Positions 27,669-36,320 of a stretch of DNA of 64,000 nucleotides are shown here, piece by piece. Source of the DNA: Kerstersia gyiorum (GTDB lineage: Bacteria > Pseudomonadota > Gammaproteobacteria > Burkholderiales > Burkholderiaceae_B); the NCBI RefSeq assembly GCF_004216755.1, contig NZ_SGWZ01000002.1, positions 124,001-188,000 of the forward strand, read 5' to 3'. How positions within the stretch are numbered: position 1 is the stretch's first letter; every line of letters starts with the position of its first letter. The notes under the pieces are model-generated. The model made no database searches. It saw nothing but the letters and a program-made list of their open reading frames with translations, and was not told the DNA's origin. Both the position numbers and the translations under genes were made by a program.

Positions 27669-28818
27669 GCCATTGCAACGCGGTGATATGCCGGGTATGT
27701 GGCGTGTATTCAGCGACGGGGCGCAGCGGCTTTGGCAGCGCGTCGCTGCCGCAGAAATGCGCCGCCGGCGTGCTGGCTATTACGGCTATCTGGCAGGCCG
27801 TCTGGCGCAGGACCAGGGGCGTACCCTGCGCACATTGTTCGAGAGCGACGCCAGGCGATATGGCCGATGGGAAGCACGTGGCTGGTTGAGCGGTCAATGG
27901 GCGCAACGCTGCACCCAGCAGGGGGGCGATCTTGAACAATTGTGGCAAGGCGTGTTTCCTGCCACCGAGCTGCGTTTGCTGCACGTGGCGCAGCAGGCGG
28001 GGGGCGAGGCTTTGCGCCAGACCTTGCGGGACATGGCCCAGGCGGTTGCCTTGATCCTGAAAATACGCGCGGGCGTGCGGCAGACCTTGGCGGTTGCGTT
28101 ACTGGCCTGCCTGATCCTGTTTGCAACACTGCTGGCAGTGCCGGTCTGGACGGCGCCGCACATGGCGGCCATGTTTGGCGACATGCCGACGGCCTATTAC
28201 GGGCAGGCCGCTCGTGCGCTGTTTGCCTTTGCCAACGGGTTGGAACAGGTCTGGCCATGGCTGGCGGCCCCAGGGGTAATTCTGTTGTTTCTGCTGCCTG
28301 CCAGCTTTACCCATGCACGTGGCCGGTTGCGGCAAGTGTTGGACTATCTGGCGCCCTGGCGCCTGCATCGGGATTTCCATGCCGTGCGGTTCCTGGCCTT
28401 GCTGCAGGTGCTGCTGCGGCCCAGGGCCGGCATGGTGATGCCCTTGCGCGAGCAACTGGACCTGCTGTGGGATGCTTTGCCGCCCTGGTTGCAATGGCAT
28501 GTCGAACGCATGAGCGAAGCACTGGCACGCGGCGGGCAAGTACGGGAGATGTTCGCCACGGGCCTGTTTGAACGTGAGACGCGCTGGATGCTGGACGACA
28601 TGCTGGAAGCCGACGGCCTGGACGGCGGCATGGCGCAAATCCAGGCGCAGCTGGAAGCACAGGCGGCAGCCGGCGTCCTGGGACGGGCCAAATTCTGGCG
28701 CTGGTGCCTGTTGCTGCTTGCGGCGGCTGGGGTGCTCGCATTGCTGTTCTGGCATTACATGGTGATCGACGATCTGCGCCATGCACTGGCCAATTACCAG
28801 GCGGCGGGAGCGAACTGA
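27661..28818 (+). CDS. pilR: PilR inner-membrane platform protein (GspF family)
   Basis: A 385-residue type II secretion F-family protein with three clear membrane helices: TLAVALLACLILFATLLAV, WLAAPGVILLFLLPASF and the C-terminal LLLLAAAGVLALLFWHYMV. Two cytoplasmic F domains carry LHVAQQAGGEALRQTLRDMAQ and its second-half counterpart. This is the normal topology of the pilus platform. It starts within the end of pilQ, and its stop overlaps a possible upstream start for pilS. Confidence 0.85.
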   Translation: MPEPLQRGDMPGMWRVFSDGAQRLWQRVAAAEMRRRRAGYYGYLAGRLAQDQGRTLRTLFESDARRYGRWEARGWLSGQWAQRCTQQGGDLEQLWQGVFPATELRLLHVAQQAGGEALRQTLRDMAQAVALILKIRAGVRQTLAVALLACLILFATLLAVPVWTAPHMAAMFGDMPTAYYGQAARALFAFANGLEQVWPWLAAPGVILLFLLPASFTHARGRLRQVLDYLAPWRLHRDFHAVRFLALLQVLLRPRAGMVMPLREQLDLLWDALPPWLQWHVERMSEALARGGQVREMFATGLFERETRWMLDDMLEADGLDGGMAQIQAQLEAQAAAGVLGRAKFWRWCLLLLAAAGVLALLFWHYMVIDDLRHALANYQAAGAN

Positions 28819-28904
28819 TGCCACACACCAGCCAAGCGCTGCACGTTTGCGGGGCGGTGTCCTGTAAGTGCTTTCTTGATCCATCACAGCAACCGGGAGC
28901 CCTC

Positions 28905-29603
28905 ATGCAACCAGTTATTCAATCGCTGCCGCGCCATCTGGCCACCAGCCGTTCGCGTCCCCTGCCCGAAAGACAGGCATTGCAAGGCCGGCCTGGGTTT
29001 CCAGACCAGCCACTGCCCTGGCGGCAAGGCGGCTTTTCCTTGATAGAGATATCTATCGTCGGAGCCATCATCCTGCTGATTTCCATGGTCGCCGTGCCCA
29101 TGATCGGCAACTACATCACGGAAAACAAAGTGCCCAAGGTGGGGGATGAACTGTTGCGCTTCATGGTGCGTATGCGCGTGGGGGCGAATGGCGCAGGAGA
29201 TTTGCCGTACGCCGGAGTGAACAACGGTGTGCTGGTCAATGCCATGAAGGATTCCAGCGTATTGCGCGTGGCGGGAGAGGGGGCCACGGGTATCGTCAAA
29301 CATGGCCTGGGTGGCGGTGCGGGCAGCACCAGCGGCACGGTGACGCTGGCTCCTGCCAGTGCCGCTGGTGCTGGTAACGGCAGCGCGTTCCGGCTCAGCC
29401 TCATCAATGTCAGCCACGCAGCTTGCCCTGGGCTGGCGTCCATCCTGCAGCAGGTCGCCAGCGTGATCAGTATTTCCGGCGGAAAAACCAGTGGCGAGGT
29501 AAAGAATTCGGCCGCCAGCCCGGCCCTTGCCTATAACCCCTTGAAGGCGGAATCCTATTGCCAGAACGGGGATGTCAACAGCTTTGTCTTTACTGTGCAA
29601 TGA
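28905..29603 (+). CDS. pilS: PilS major pilin precursor, type IVb
   Basis: A 232-residue prepilin. The cleavage site QGG/FSLIEISIVGAIILLISMVA is preceded by a 43-residue leader, long even for type IVb pilins. Glu at +5 of the mature pilin is present. The mature part ends with Cys residues (CPG and YCQNG) that can form the C-terminal disulfide loop. ATG 28905 has a GGGAG ribosome site. An alternative ATG at 28818 overlaps the pilR stop and would make the leader 72 residues. The pilin is followed by pilV with a 4-bp overlap. Confidence 0.82.
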   Translation: MQPVIQSLPRHLATSRSRPLPERQALQGRPGFPDQPLPWRQGGFSLIEISIVGAIILLISMVAVPMIGNYITENKVPKVGDELLRFMVRMRVGANGAGDLPYAGVNNGVLVNAMKDSSVLRVAGEGATGIVKHGLGGGAGSTSGTVTLAPASAAGAGNGSAFRLSLINVSHAACPGLASILQQVASVISISGGKTSGEVKNSAASPALAYNPLKAESYCQNGDVNSFVFTVQ

Positions 29604-30667
29604 GCTCGCACCGGTATTTGTTCCACGTGCCGTCCCGCCAGGTAAACCGGGCAGCGCAGCGCGGCGTTGCCTTGCTCGAACTGATGGTCGCGGCGGCCGT
29701 CGCTGTGTTGCTGGCCGCCTGGGGAGCGGGTTACTGGGTGGACCGTGCCGAGTCGGTACGCAGTGCGGCTGTCGGCGCCTGGCTCGGTGAGGTCGGCAAG
29801 GCAATATCGCAGATGCTGGAAGACGAATTTGCCGGGCTGGCCGACCCGCTGGCGTCGCTCAAGCATCGCTATGCCAATCGCCTGGCGCCCACGATTGCGG
29901 AGCTCAAACAATCTGGCTATCTGCCCGCAGCCTTTCCGGAACAGTCCGCCTGGGGGGTGGGGGCAGACATACGGATATGGCGCCAGGGAAGTTGTCCTGA
30001 CACGGCTGGGTGCATGTTGCAGGCCATGGCCTACCTGCCGCTGGCGGCTTCCCGCCCGCCTGTCGACATGACCCGTCGTGCCGACGCACTGGCGCAGTTG
30101 CAGGGGCGCGGCGGCATGACATGGCCGCACAGGCCGGAGCGCATGCGTGGCGCCCTGTTCGATGTGCCCAATCCACTGCCGGATGGTACGCGCCTGCCTG
30201 CCGGGACGGTGGGTGTGTACTACGCGCTGGATGCCACCCGCCTGGGGGAATTCGTCCGCATGCGCGATACGCGCGATCCGTCCTTGCAGGGTAATCTGTC
30301 CGTTGCCGGCCGGACGGCTGTGATGGGTACGTTGCGAGCCGCTGGGCGAGTTGAAGCCGACGAATATCTGAAGCTCGGCGGGCAGGCGGGCCAGGGCGGC
30401 GCTTGCGCCGAGGCCGGCTTGCTGGCCCGCGACGTGCAGGGCGGCGGACTGTTGCTTTGCGCCAACGGTCGCTGGCAGCATTCTGCTGCGGGCGGTTTCG
30501 GCGGGATGTACTCGCTGAGCGATCGCTTTGGTTGCCGGGGGACCTTGCTCAATCCCATGACAGGCCAATGCAGTTGTCCGGCCGGCTTTCGTGCCATCCA
30601 CGTGAGCGTGCTGAAGCCGAACAATGATCGGGGTGAGGAAGTCTCTGTCTATCTGTGCCAGCGGTAG
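29600..30667 (+). CDS. pilV: PilV-type minor pilin (shufflon N-terminal constant region family), fixed C-terminus
   Basis: A 355-residue prepilin-like protein. Its leader ends QRG/VALLELMVAAAVAVLLAAW with Glu at +5. The rest resembles the constant N-terminal region of R64 PilV, the tip adhesin. The C-terminus includes CRGTLLNPMTGQCSCPAGF and ends YLCQR, a Cys-rich tip. In R64 the C-terminus is switched by a multiple-inversion shufflon. Here no recombinase gene and no cluster of short inverted C-terminal cassettes follows, and alaS starts 60 bp downstream. Confidence 0.8.
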   Translation: MSSHRYLFHVPSRQVNRAAQRGVALLELMVAAAVAVLLAAWGAGYWVDRAESVRSAAVGAWLGEVGKAISQMLEDEFAGLADPLASLKHRYANRLAPTIAELKQSGYLPAAFPEQSAWGVGADIRIWRQGSCPDTAGCMLQAMAYLPLAASRPPVDMTRRADALAQLQGRGGMTWPHRPERMRGALFDVPNPLPDGTRLPAGTVGVYYALDATRLGEFVRMRDTRDPSLQGNLSVAGRTAVMGTLRAAGRVEADEYLKLGGQAGQGGACAEAGLLARDVQGGGLLLCANGRWQHSAAGGFGGMYSLSDRFGCRGTLLNPMTGQCSCPAGFRAIHVSVLKPNNDRGEEVSVYLCQR

Positions 30668-30688
30668 GGCGGGATACCTGACAGCGCC

Positions 30689-30694
30689 TATAAT
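30689..30694 (+). promoter_or_regulatory. TATAAT -10 element of alaS
   Basis: A perfect TATAAT lies 33 bp upstream of the alaS ATG in the 60-bp gap after pilV. No good -35 hexamer is seen at 17 bp spacing. Confidence 0.5.
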
Positions 30695-30727
30695 GATCAA
30701 TTCGCCAAATTCATGCCTCGGGCAGCA

Positions 30728-33349
30728 ATGAAAGCTTCAGAAATCCGCCAGAAATTCCTGCAGTTCTTCCAGTCCAAGGGACACACGATTGTTCCTTCGT
30801 CGTCGCTGGTGCCTGCCAATGATCCTACCCTGCTGTTTACCAATGCGGGGATGGTCCAGTTCAAAGACGTGTTCACCGGGCGGGATGCCCGTCCCTATAC
30901 GCGGGCTACCTCTTCGCAGCGCTGCGTGCGTGCGGGGGGCAAGCACAATGACCTGGAAAATGTGGGTTACACCGCGCGCCACCATACGTTCTTCGAAATG
31001 CTGGGCAATTTCAGCTTCGGAGACTACTTCAAGCGTGACGCGATCCACTATGCCTGGGAATTGCTGACCAAGGTGTATGGCCTGCCGGCGGACAAGCTGT
31101 GGGTCACGGTCTACCAAGAGGATGATGAAGCCCACGACATCTGGGCCAAGGAAGTCGGCGTGCCGGTGGAACGCATCATCCGCATCGGCGACAACAAGGG
31201 TGCGCGTTATGCGTCCGACAACTTCTGGCAGATGGCCGATACTGGTCCTTGTGGCCCGTGTTCCGAGATTTTCTATGATCACGGTCCGGACGTCTGGGGC
31301 GGCCCTCCGGGGTCCCCGGAAGAGGATGGCGATCGCTACATCGAGGTCTGGAACCTCGTGTTCATGCAGTTTGATCGCGATGCTTCGGGAACGCTCAATC
31401 CCCTGCCCAAGCCTTGTGTGGATACGGGTATGGGCCTGGAGCGCATCGCCGCAGTCCTGCAGCACGTGCATTCCAACTATGAAATCGACTTGTTCCAGGC
31501 GCTGATCGCTGCAGCCGCTCGCGAAACCGGCGTGACCGACCTGGGCAACAATTCGCTCAAGGTGATTGCCGACCATATCCGAGCCTGCTCGTTCCTGATC
31601 GTCGACGGTGTCATTCCCGGCAATGAAGGCCGTGGCTATGTCCTGCGCCGCATTATTCGCCGGGCGCTGCGCCATGGCTACAAGCTTGGCCAGAACCGTC
31701 CGTTCTTCCATAAATTGGTGCCTGACCTGGTCGCGCAAATGGGCGATGCCTACCCCGAACTGGCCCAGGCGGCCGAACGGGTGGCGCAAGTCTTGCGCCA
31801 GGAAGAAGAGCGTTTCGGTGAAACGCTGGAAAACGGCATGCGTATCCTGGAAGTCGCCTTGGCGGCGGTGCCAGCAGGCAGCCCCCTGGATGGCACGACG
31901 CTGTTCACGCTGTACGACACCTATGGATTCCCGGTCGATCTCACGGCGGATATCTGCCGTGAGCGTAATGTCGAAGTCGATCTGGAAGGCTTCGAGAAAG
32001 CGATGGCGCGCCAGCGCGAGCAAGCCCGCGCGGCGGGCAAGTTCAAGGCGACCGAAGGCCTGGTCTATGACGGCGGGCAGACGCGTTTCGACGGTTATGG
32101 CCAGCTTCGTACCGAAGGCGCTGAAATCGTGGCACTGTACGTGGACGGTACATCTGTGGAACAGGTGCAGGCCGGGCAGGCTGCCGTCGTGGTGCTGGAT
32201 GCCACGCCGTTCTATGCCGAAGCCGGTGGCCAGGTCGGGGATGCTGGTGAGCTGACGGCGCAGGGTGTCCGTTTTTCGGTGGAAGATACCTTGCGTATCC
32301 AGGCGGGCGTGTCCGGCCATCATGGCACGCTTGAAGAAGGCGTCCTGAAAGTTGGTGACCACGTGGATGCCCAGGTAGAAGCCGGCCGTCGCGTGCGTAT
32401 CGCCCGCAATCACTCCGTGACTCACCTGATGCACAAGGCCTTGCGCGACGTGCTGGGCGGCCACGTGCAACAGCGCGGTTCGCTGGTCGACCCCCATAAG
32501 ACGCGGTTCGATTTCGCCCATGACGCGCCGATGACGGCAGAGCAGGTGACGCAGGTTGAAAAACTGGTCAACGAGCAAATCTTGCTCAATGAACCGGTTG
32601 AAACCCGCATCATGGCCTATGACGATGCGGTGCAGAGTGGCGCGATGGCACTGTTCGGCGAAAAATACGGGGATACGGTGCGTGTCGTCGATATTGGTTT
32701 CTCCCGCGAATTGTGCGGTGGCACGCATGTCCGCAGCACTGGTGAAATCGGCTTCTTCAAGCTGGTCGCCGAAGGCGGCGTGGCTGCTGGCGTGCGCCGT
32801 GTCGAGGCCGTCACCGGCAGCAATGCGCTGGCTTGGGTGCAGGACCTTGATGGCAAGGTGCAGCAGGCCGCTGCGGTGCTCAAGACCCAGCCGGCGGAAC
32901 TGCCTGCGCGCATCGCCCAGCTGCAGGATCAGCTGCGCAGCCTGGAAAAATCGCTGCAGCAGGCCAAGGACAAGTTGGCGGCCAGTGCAGGCAATGACCT
33001 GGCCGGCAAGGCGAAGGACATCGGCGGCGTCAAGGTGCTGGTGGAATCGCTGGGAGCCGTGGATGCCCGTTCCTTGCGCGGCACGGTGGATCAGTTGAAG
33101 AACAAGCTCGGTTCGGCCGTCGTGCTGCTGGCAGCCCAGGATGACCAGGGCAAGATCAGCCTTGTGGCCGGGGTGACGCCGGACCTCACCAGCCGCATCA
33201 AGGCGGGCGACCTGGTGGGAGAACTGGCTGGCCGCATCGGGGGCAAGGGTGGTGGCCGTCCCGATATGGCCATGGGCGGTGGCAGTGATGTCGCTGCGCT
33301 GCCTGAGGCGATCAAGGCCGCAGCTGCCTGGGTGGAAGCGAAGCTGTAA
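30728..33349 (+). CDS. alaS: Alanyl-tRNA synthetase
   Basis: An 873-residue class II synthetase. The N-terminal MKASEIRQKFLQFFQSKGHT, motif-2 region RCVRAGGKHNDLENVG, and the editing-domain zinc motif SVTHLMHKAL with CGGTH are intact. The C-terminal oligomerisation domain ends GKGGGRPDMAMGGG. ATG 30728 is chosen over ATG 30713, which adds only MPRAA. The length is normal. Confidence 0.97.
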   Translation: MKASEIRQKFLQFFQSKGHTIVPSSSLVPANDPTLLFTNAGMVQFKDVFTGRDARPYTRATSSQRCVRAGGKHNDLENVGYTARHHTFFEMLGNFSFGDYFKRDAIHYAWELLTKVYGLPADKLWVTVYQEDDEAHDIWAKEVGVPVERIIRIGDNKGARYASDNFWQMADTGPCGPCSEIFYDHGPDVWGGPPGSPEEDGDRYIEVWNLVFMQFDRDASGTLNPLPKPCVDTGMGLERIAAVLQHVHSNYEIDLFQALIAAAARETGVTDLGNNSLKVIADHIRACSFLIVDGVIPGNEGRGYVLRRIIRRALRHGYKLGQNRPFFHKLVPDLVAQMGDAYPELAQAAERVAQVLRQEEERFGETLENGMRILEVALAAVPAGSPLDGTTLFTLYDTYGFPVDLTADICRERNVEVDLEGFEKAMARQREQARAAGKFKATEGLVYDGGQTRFDGYGQLRTEGAEIVALYVDGTSVEQVQAGQAAVVVLDATPFYAEAGGQVGDAGELTAQGVRFSVEDTLRIQAGVSGHHGTLEEGVLKVGDHVDAQVEAGRRVRIARNHSVTHLMHKALRDVLGGHVQQRGSLVDPHKTRFDFAHDAPMTAEQVTQVEKLVNEQILLNEPVETRIMAYDDAVQSGAMALFGEKYGDTVRVVDIGFSRELCGGTHVRSTGEIGFFKLVAEGGVAAGVRRVEAVTGSNALAWVQDLDGKVQQAAAVLKTQPAELPARIAQLQDQLRSLEKSLQQAKDKLAASAGNDLAGKAKDIGGVKVLVESLGAVDARSLRGTVDQLKNKLGSAVVLLAAQDDQGKISLVAGVTPDLTSRIKAGDLVGELAGRIGGKGGGRPDMAMGGGSDVAALPEAIKAAAAWVEAKL

Positions 33350-33366
33350 GGCGGGAACGACTGATC

Positions 33367-33615
33367 ATGAGCGCTGTTGATCCTGAGTTCGTGCAAGAAG
33401 TGGACGCCAGCGGGCTGAAGTGCCCGCTGCCCATCCTGCGTGCCAAGAAAGCGCTGGCGCAAATGCAGGCGGATGAAGTGTTGCGGGTGGTGACCACCGA
33501 TCCTGGCGCCGTTCGCGACTTCGACGCTTTCGCCAGGCAGACGGGCAATACCTTGCTGCTGCAACGCGACGAAGGGGCTCGTTGCGTGCATTACCTCAAG
33601 CGCCGCAGCGCTTGA
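33367..33615 (+). CDS. TusA/SirA-family sulfur carrier-like protein
   Basis: An 82-residue protein with the family motif GLKCPLPILRAKKAL; Cys19-Pro20 begins the CPxP signature. TusA proteins relay persulfide sulfur for tRNA thiolation and cofactor synthesis. It lies 17 bp after alaS on the same strand and is probably co-transcribed. Whether it is the true TusA or a paralogue (for example YedF-like) cannot be decided here. Confidence 0.85.
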   Translation: MSAVDPEFVQEVDASGLKCPLPILRAKKALAQMQADEVLRVVTTDPGAVRDFDAFARQTGNTLLLQRDEGARCVHYLKRRSA

Positions 33616-33914
33616 TCTGCTTCTACGCTTTGCAGCCTGGCTCATGCCGGGCTGCAGGTAAGCTGGCAGTAGCCTGGCTTGTGTAGTAGGGGTACTTGCT
33701 ACCCAGATGCGGGCAGCTCCCACACATGGGGGCCTTGCTTGCCTGCCTGTTGATGGCACGGCTTCGCATCAGGCAACCCGAATGTGGAAATACGTCCGTG
33801 AAAGCGTTTCATGGATGCCATATTTGACATGGACGTCCGATGGGGCGGGTCTAGGGCTGGTGAGCGAACATCACCGTTATCCGGCCAAATCTTGCCAGCC
33901 GGGGGCCAGTATTT
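33616..33914. other. Intergenic region with hairpin, convergent ends of the tusA-like gene and the kinase gene
   Basis: A 26-nt perfect-length hairpin at 33631-33656 (TGCAGCC and GGCTGCA arms with an inner GGC/GCC) could end alaS-tusA transcripts, although there is no T-run. A GGGTA/TACCC stem follows near 33690. I see no gene in this stretch. Confidence 0.4.
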
Positions 33915-36224
33915 TCAGCTTGCTTCGATGGTTTCGGGCTGCGCGACGATGGGCAGCGCAATATGGAAGACGGCGCCGCCATCTGCGGCATTGCTGGCCC
34001 AGGCTGTGCCATGGTGCCGTTGGGCGACTGTCAGCACGAAGGCCAGGCCCAGCCCCGTACCAGGGTTGCGGATAGCCGTTCCCGTGGCGTTCTGGGTAAA
34101 GGCTTCGAACAGCGTCAGCAGGTCTTCCGGCGGCACGCCAGGCCCGCGGTCGCGGATCGTGATGACCCAGCGATGTCCGTCAGCCTCCCAGTTCAGGCCG
34201 CAATCTATGGTGGTATCCGCCGGACTGAACTTGATGGCGTTGTGCAGCAGGTTGCCGATTGCCCGGCGCAGCATGGTTGCGTCCACGCTCAGCCAGGCCG
34301 CCTGTTCCGGGGGGGGCGTCATGTTGATGCGCAACTGGCTGGCCTGGGCCAGGCTGAAAAAGTTGTCGCAGCACTCGCACAGCATGTCGTACAGGTCGGT
34401 ATCGTGTGGATTCAGCGGCGCGGATTCTGCACGGGTCAGTTGCACGAAACCGTCGACCAGTTCCAGGGTCTGGCGCGCATGATTGGAGATACGCTTCAGC
34501 GTCCTGGCTTCGTCGGGGCCGGGGGATTCCTGTTGCCGCAGCTCGATCTGGGCCAGAATGGAGTTCTGCGGCGCACGCATGTCGTGGGAGAGAAAGCTCA
34601 GGCTTTGCTCGCGGCGACGCTCGATATTGCGGATCACGGAAATATCGTTCATGGCGATGACGATACCCGTGGTCTCCTGCTCTGGGGTCAGCAGCCAGGC
34701 ATGTTGCAGCAGCCAGTCGGTGCCGGCGCTATCCTGGCTTTCCAGCGTATGCTCCGCTGTTTCGGGGCCTGCTTCGTTTTCATGCCCGGCGAGCCAGTTC
34801 TCCAGGCGCTCGGCCGGTAATCGTGGAAACACCGTTTGCAGCAACGGCAGGATGGGCAGGCCGAGTGCCAATGATTGTTCTCCGGGCAGGCGTTGCCAAT
34901 ACTGGGCGGCTGCGCGATTGAAATAACGCAGGGTGCCGTCCGGGTTGCAGATCAGTGTCGGGTCCGGTGTGGATTCCAGGCTGTTGGAAAGGAAAGCGCG
35001 CAGGTTACGCACGCGTTCCAGCGCCAGCCCGAGTTCATTGATACGTGTGTCGAGCACATGCTGGCTGACGCGCCGCTGGCGTTGCAGAATTTCGGGGAAA
35101 TTCTGGTCCTCCTGGCGCAGCATGGCCAGGGTGCTGTCCAGGCTGCGCAGTGCCATTTCCTGGCTGCGCCAGCTCCAGAGTGGATAGCTGATGACAATCA
35201 CCACCAATGCTGCGCCGGGTGGCACCCATATCTGGCCGTAGCGCAGCAGCAGCCAGCTACCCAGCAGGGTGGAGCCGAACGCCAGCCCGACGGCATATAA
35301 GCCATGCCGGGGTGACAGGCGGCGCAGCGCCAGGTAGAGCAGCAGGACGGGCAACAGGCCAATCAGGAAAATGCCCCAGACCGGCCAGGCTTGAATTTCC
35401 AGGCCCATCTGGCGCGACTGCACGATATTGGCCAGGATCTCCATTCCTGCCATATCCACGCCAGTCCGCGACATCGGCGTGGCAAAGTTGTCGCCCAGGC
35501 CGGTCGCCCAGGCGCCCACGATCACCAGCTTGTTCTTCCAGAAGGATGGCGGCACCTTGCCGTGCAGCACAGCGGCATAGGGCAGCATGGTGTACTGGCC
35601 GGAGGGGCCGGCATAGCGTAGCAACGCCGACTGTCCTGGCGGCGTATGATGCCTCGGTGGCTGGCCGGCTACCGTCAGCAGCACGTCTGCCAGGTGGGGG
35701 GCGTCATCCAGGCTACGCGGCATGAAGCGGCGTGCCACCCCGTCGGTATCGGGCTGCATGTTGATGTAGCCGATGCCGGTGGCAGCATCCGCCAGCTTTT
35801 GGGTGGGGGGGATGATCTGGCCGGATCTGGCATCCAGGATGCCGGGCAGCACGACATGGCCATGGCGTCGCATGGCTACCGCCAGTTGCGTATCTTCCAG
35901 CCCGCCGTAGCGGTCCGCTTCGCTGAAAATGACGTCGAAGGCCACGGCGCTGGCGCCGGCGATGCGGTCCAGCAACTGGGCGTGGGTGGTGCGCGGCCAG
36001 GGCCAGTTGCCGAGTTGCTCCAGGCTGCCGTCGTCGATGGCAATCAACACGATCTCCGGCGACGCATCGTGTTCGATGGTGCGCAGCAGATTGTCGTAGA
36101 TCAGGTAGTCAATGCGCCCCAGGCCATTGAGCAGGCTAAGCCCGCCCAGCAGCAGGCTCAGGAAAAGTGCCAGTCCCCATCCGGGCAGGGCACGGCGCGA
36201 GAAGCGTGGGGCGCGTTCAGGCAT
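33915..36224 (-). CDS. CHASE2-domain sensor histidine kinase
   Basis: A 769-residue membrane sensor. The order is an N-terminal helix, an extracytoplasmic CHASE2 domain (about residues 35-275), three membrane helices (about 282-351), a PAS-like domain (about 410-530), HisKA with phosphoacceptor His547 in FLSHDMRAPQ, and the HATPase domain (NLLHNAIKFSP, DRGPGVP, GTGLGLAFV). It is the last gene of a minus-strand operon with a response regulator and a LysM-FecR protein. Those are its likely partners, and the FecR protein may act in the envelope alongside the CHASE2 domain. Confidence 0.9.
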   Translation of the reverse strand: MPERAPRFSRRALPGWGLALFLSLLLGGLSLLNGLGRIDYLIYDNLLRTIEHDASPEIVLIAIDDGSLEQLGNWPWPRTTHAQLLDRIAGASAVAFDVIFSEADRYGGLEDTQLAVAMRRHGHVVLPGILDARSGQIIPPTQKLADAATGIGYINMQPDTDGVARRFMPRSLDDAPHLADVLLTVAGQPPRHHTPPGQSALLRYAGPSGQYTMLPYAAVLHGKVPPSFWKNKLVIVGAWATGLGDNFATPMSRTGVDMAGMEILANIVQSRQMGLEIQAWPVWGIFLIGLLPVLLLYLALRRLSPRHGLYAVGLAFGSTLLGSWLLLRYGQIWVPPGAALVVIVISYPLWSWRSQEMALRSLDSTLAMLRQEDQNFPEILQRQRRVSQHVLDTRINELGLALERVRNLRAFLSNSLESTPDPTLICNPDGTLRYFNRAAAQYWQRLPGEQSLALGLPILPLLQTVFPRLPAERLENWLAGHENEAGPETAEHTLESQDSAGTDWLLQHAWLLTPEQETTGIVIAMNDISVIRNIERRREQSLSFLSHDMRAPQNSILAQIELRQQESPGPDEARTLKRISNHARQTLELVDGFVQLTRAESAPLNPHDTDLYDMLCECCDNFFSLAQASQLRINMTPPPEQAAWLSVDATMLRRAIGNLLHNAIKFSPADTTIDCGLNWEADGHRWVITIRDRGPGVPPEDLLTLFEAFTQNATGTAIRNPGTGLGLAFVLTVAQRHHGTAWASNAADGGAVFHIALPIVAQPETIEAS

Positions 36225-36274
36225 GGCGCTTATGGCAGGGTTTCAGGGGAAGGCGCGAGCCGGGATGGCATGCG

Positions 36275-36306
36275 TCACCGGCGGCCGTGCGTCCGGGTGC
36301 CGGTGA
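36275..36306. repeat. Intra-operon hairpin between the FecR and kinase genes
   Basis: TCACCGGC (36275-36282) and GCCGGTGA (36299-36306) form a perfect 8-bp stem in the 96-bp gap. It could moderate read-through into the kinase gene. There is no T-run. Confidence 0.35.
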
Positions 36307-36320
36307 TGCTGCCAGCTGTG

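Noticed and set aside
33660..33914. A possible small RNA or gene after the tusA-like gene
   Set aside because: Only short stems without promoter or T-run; no coding features.
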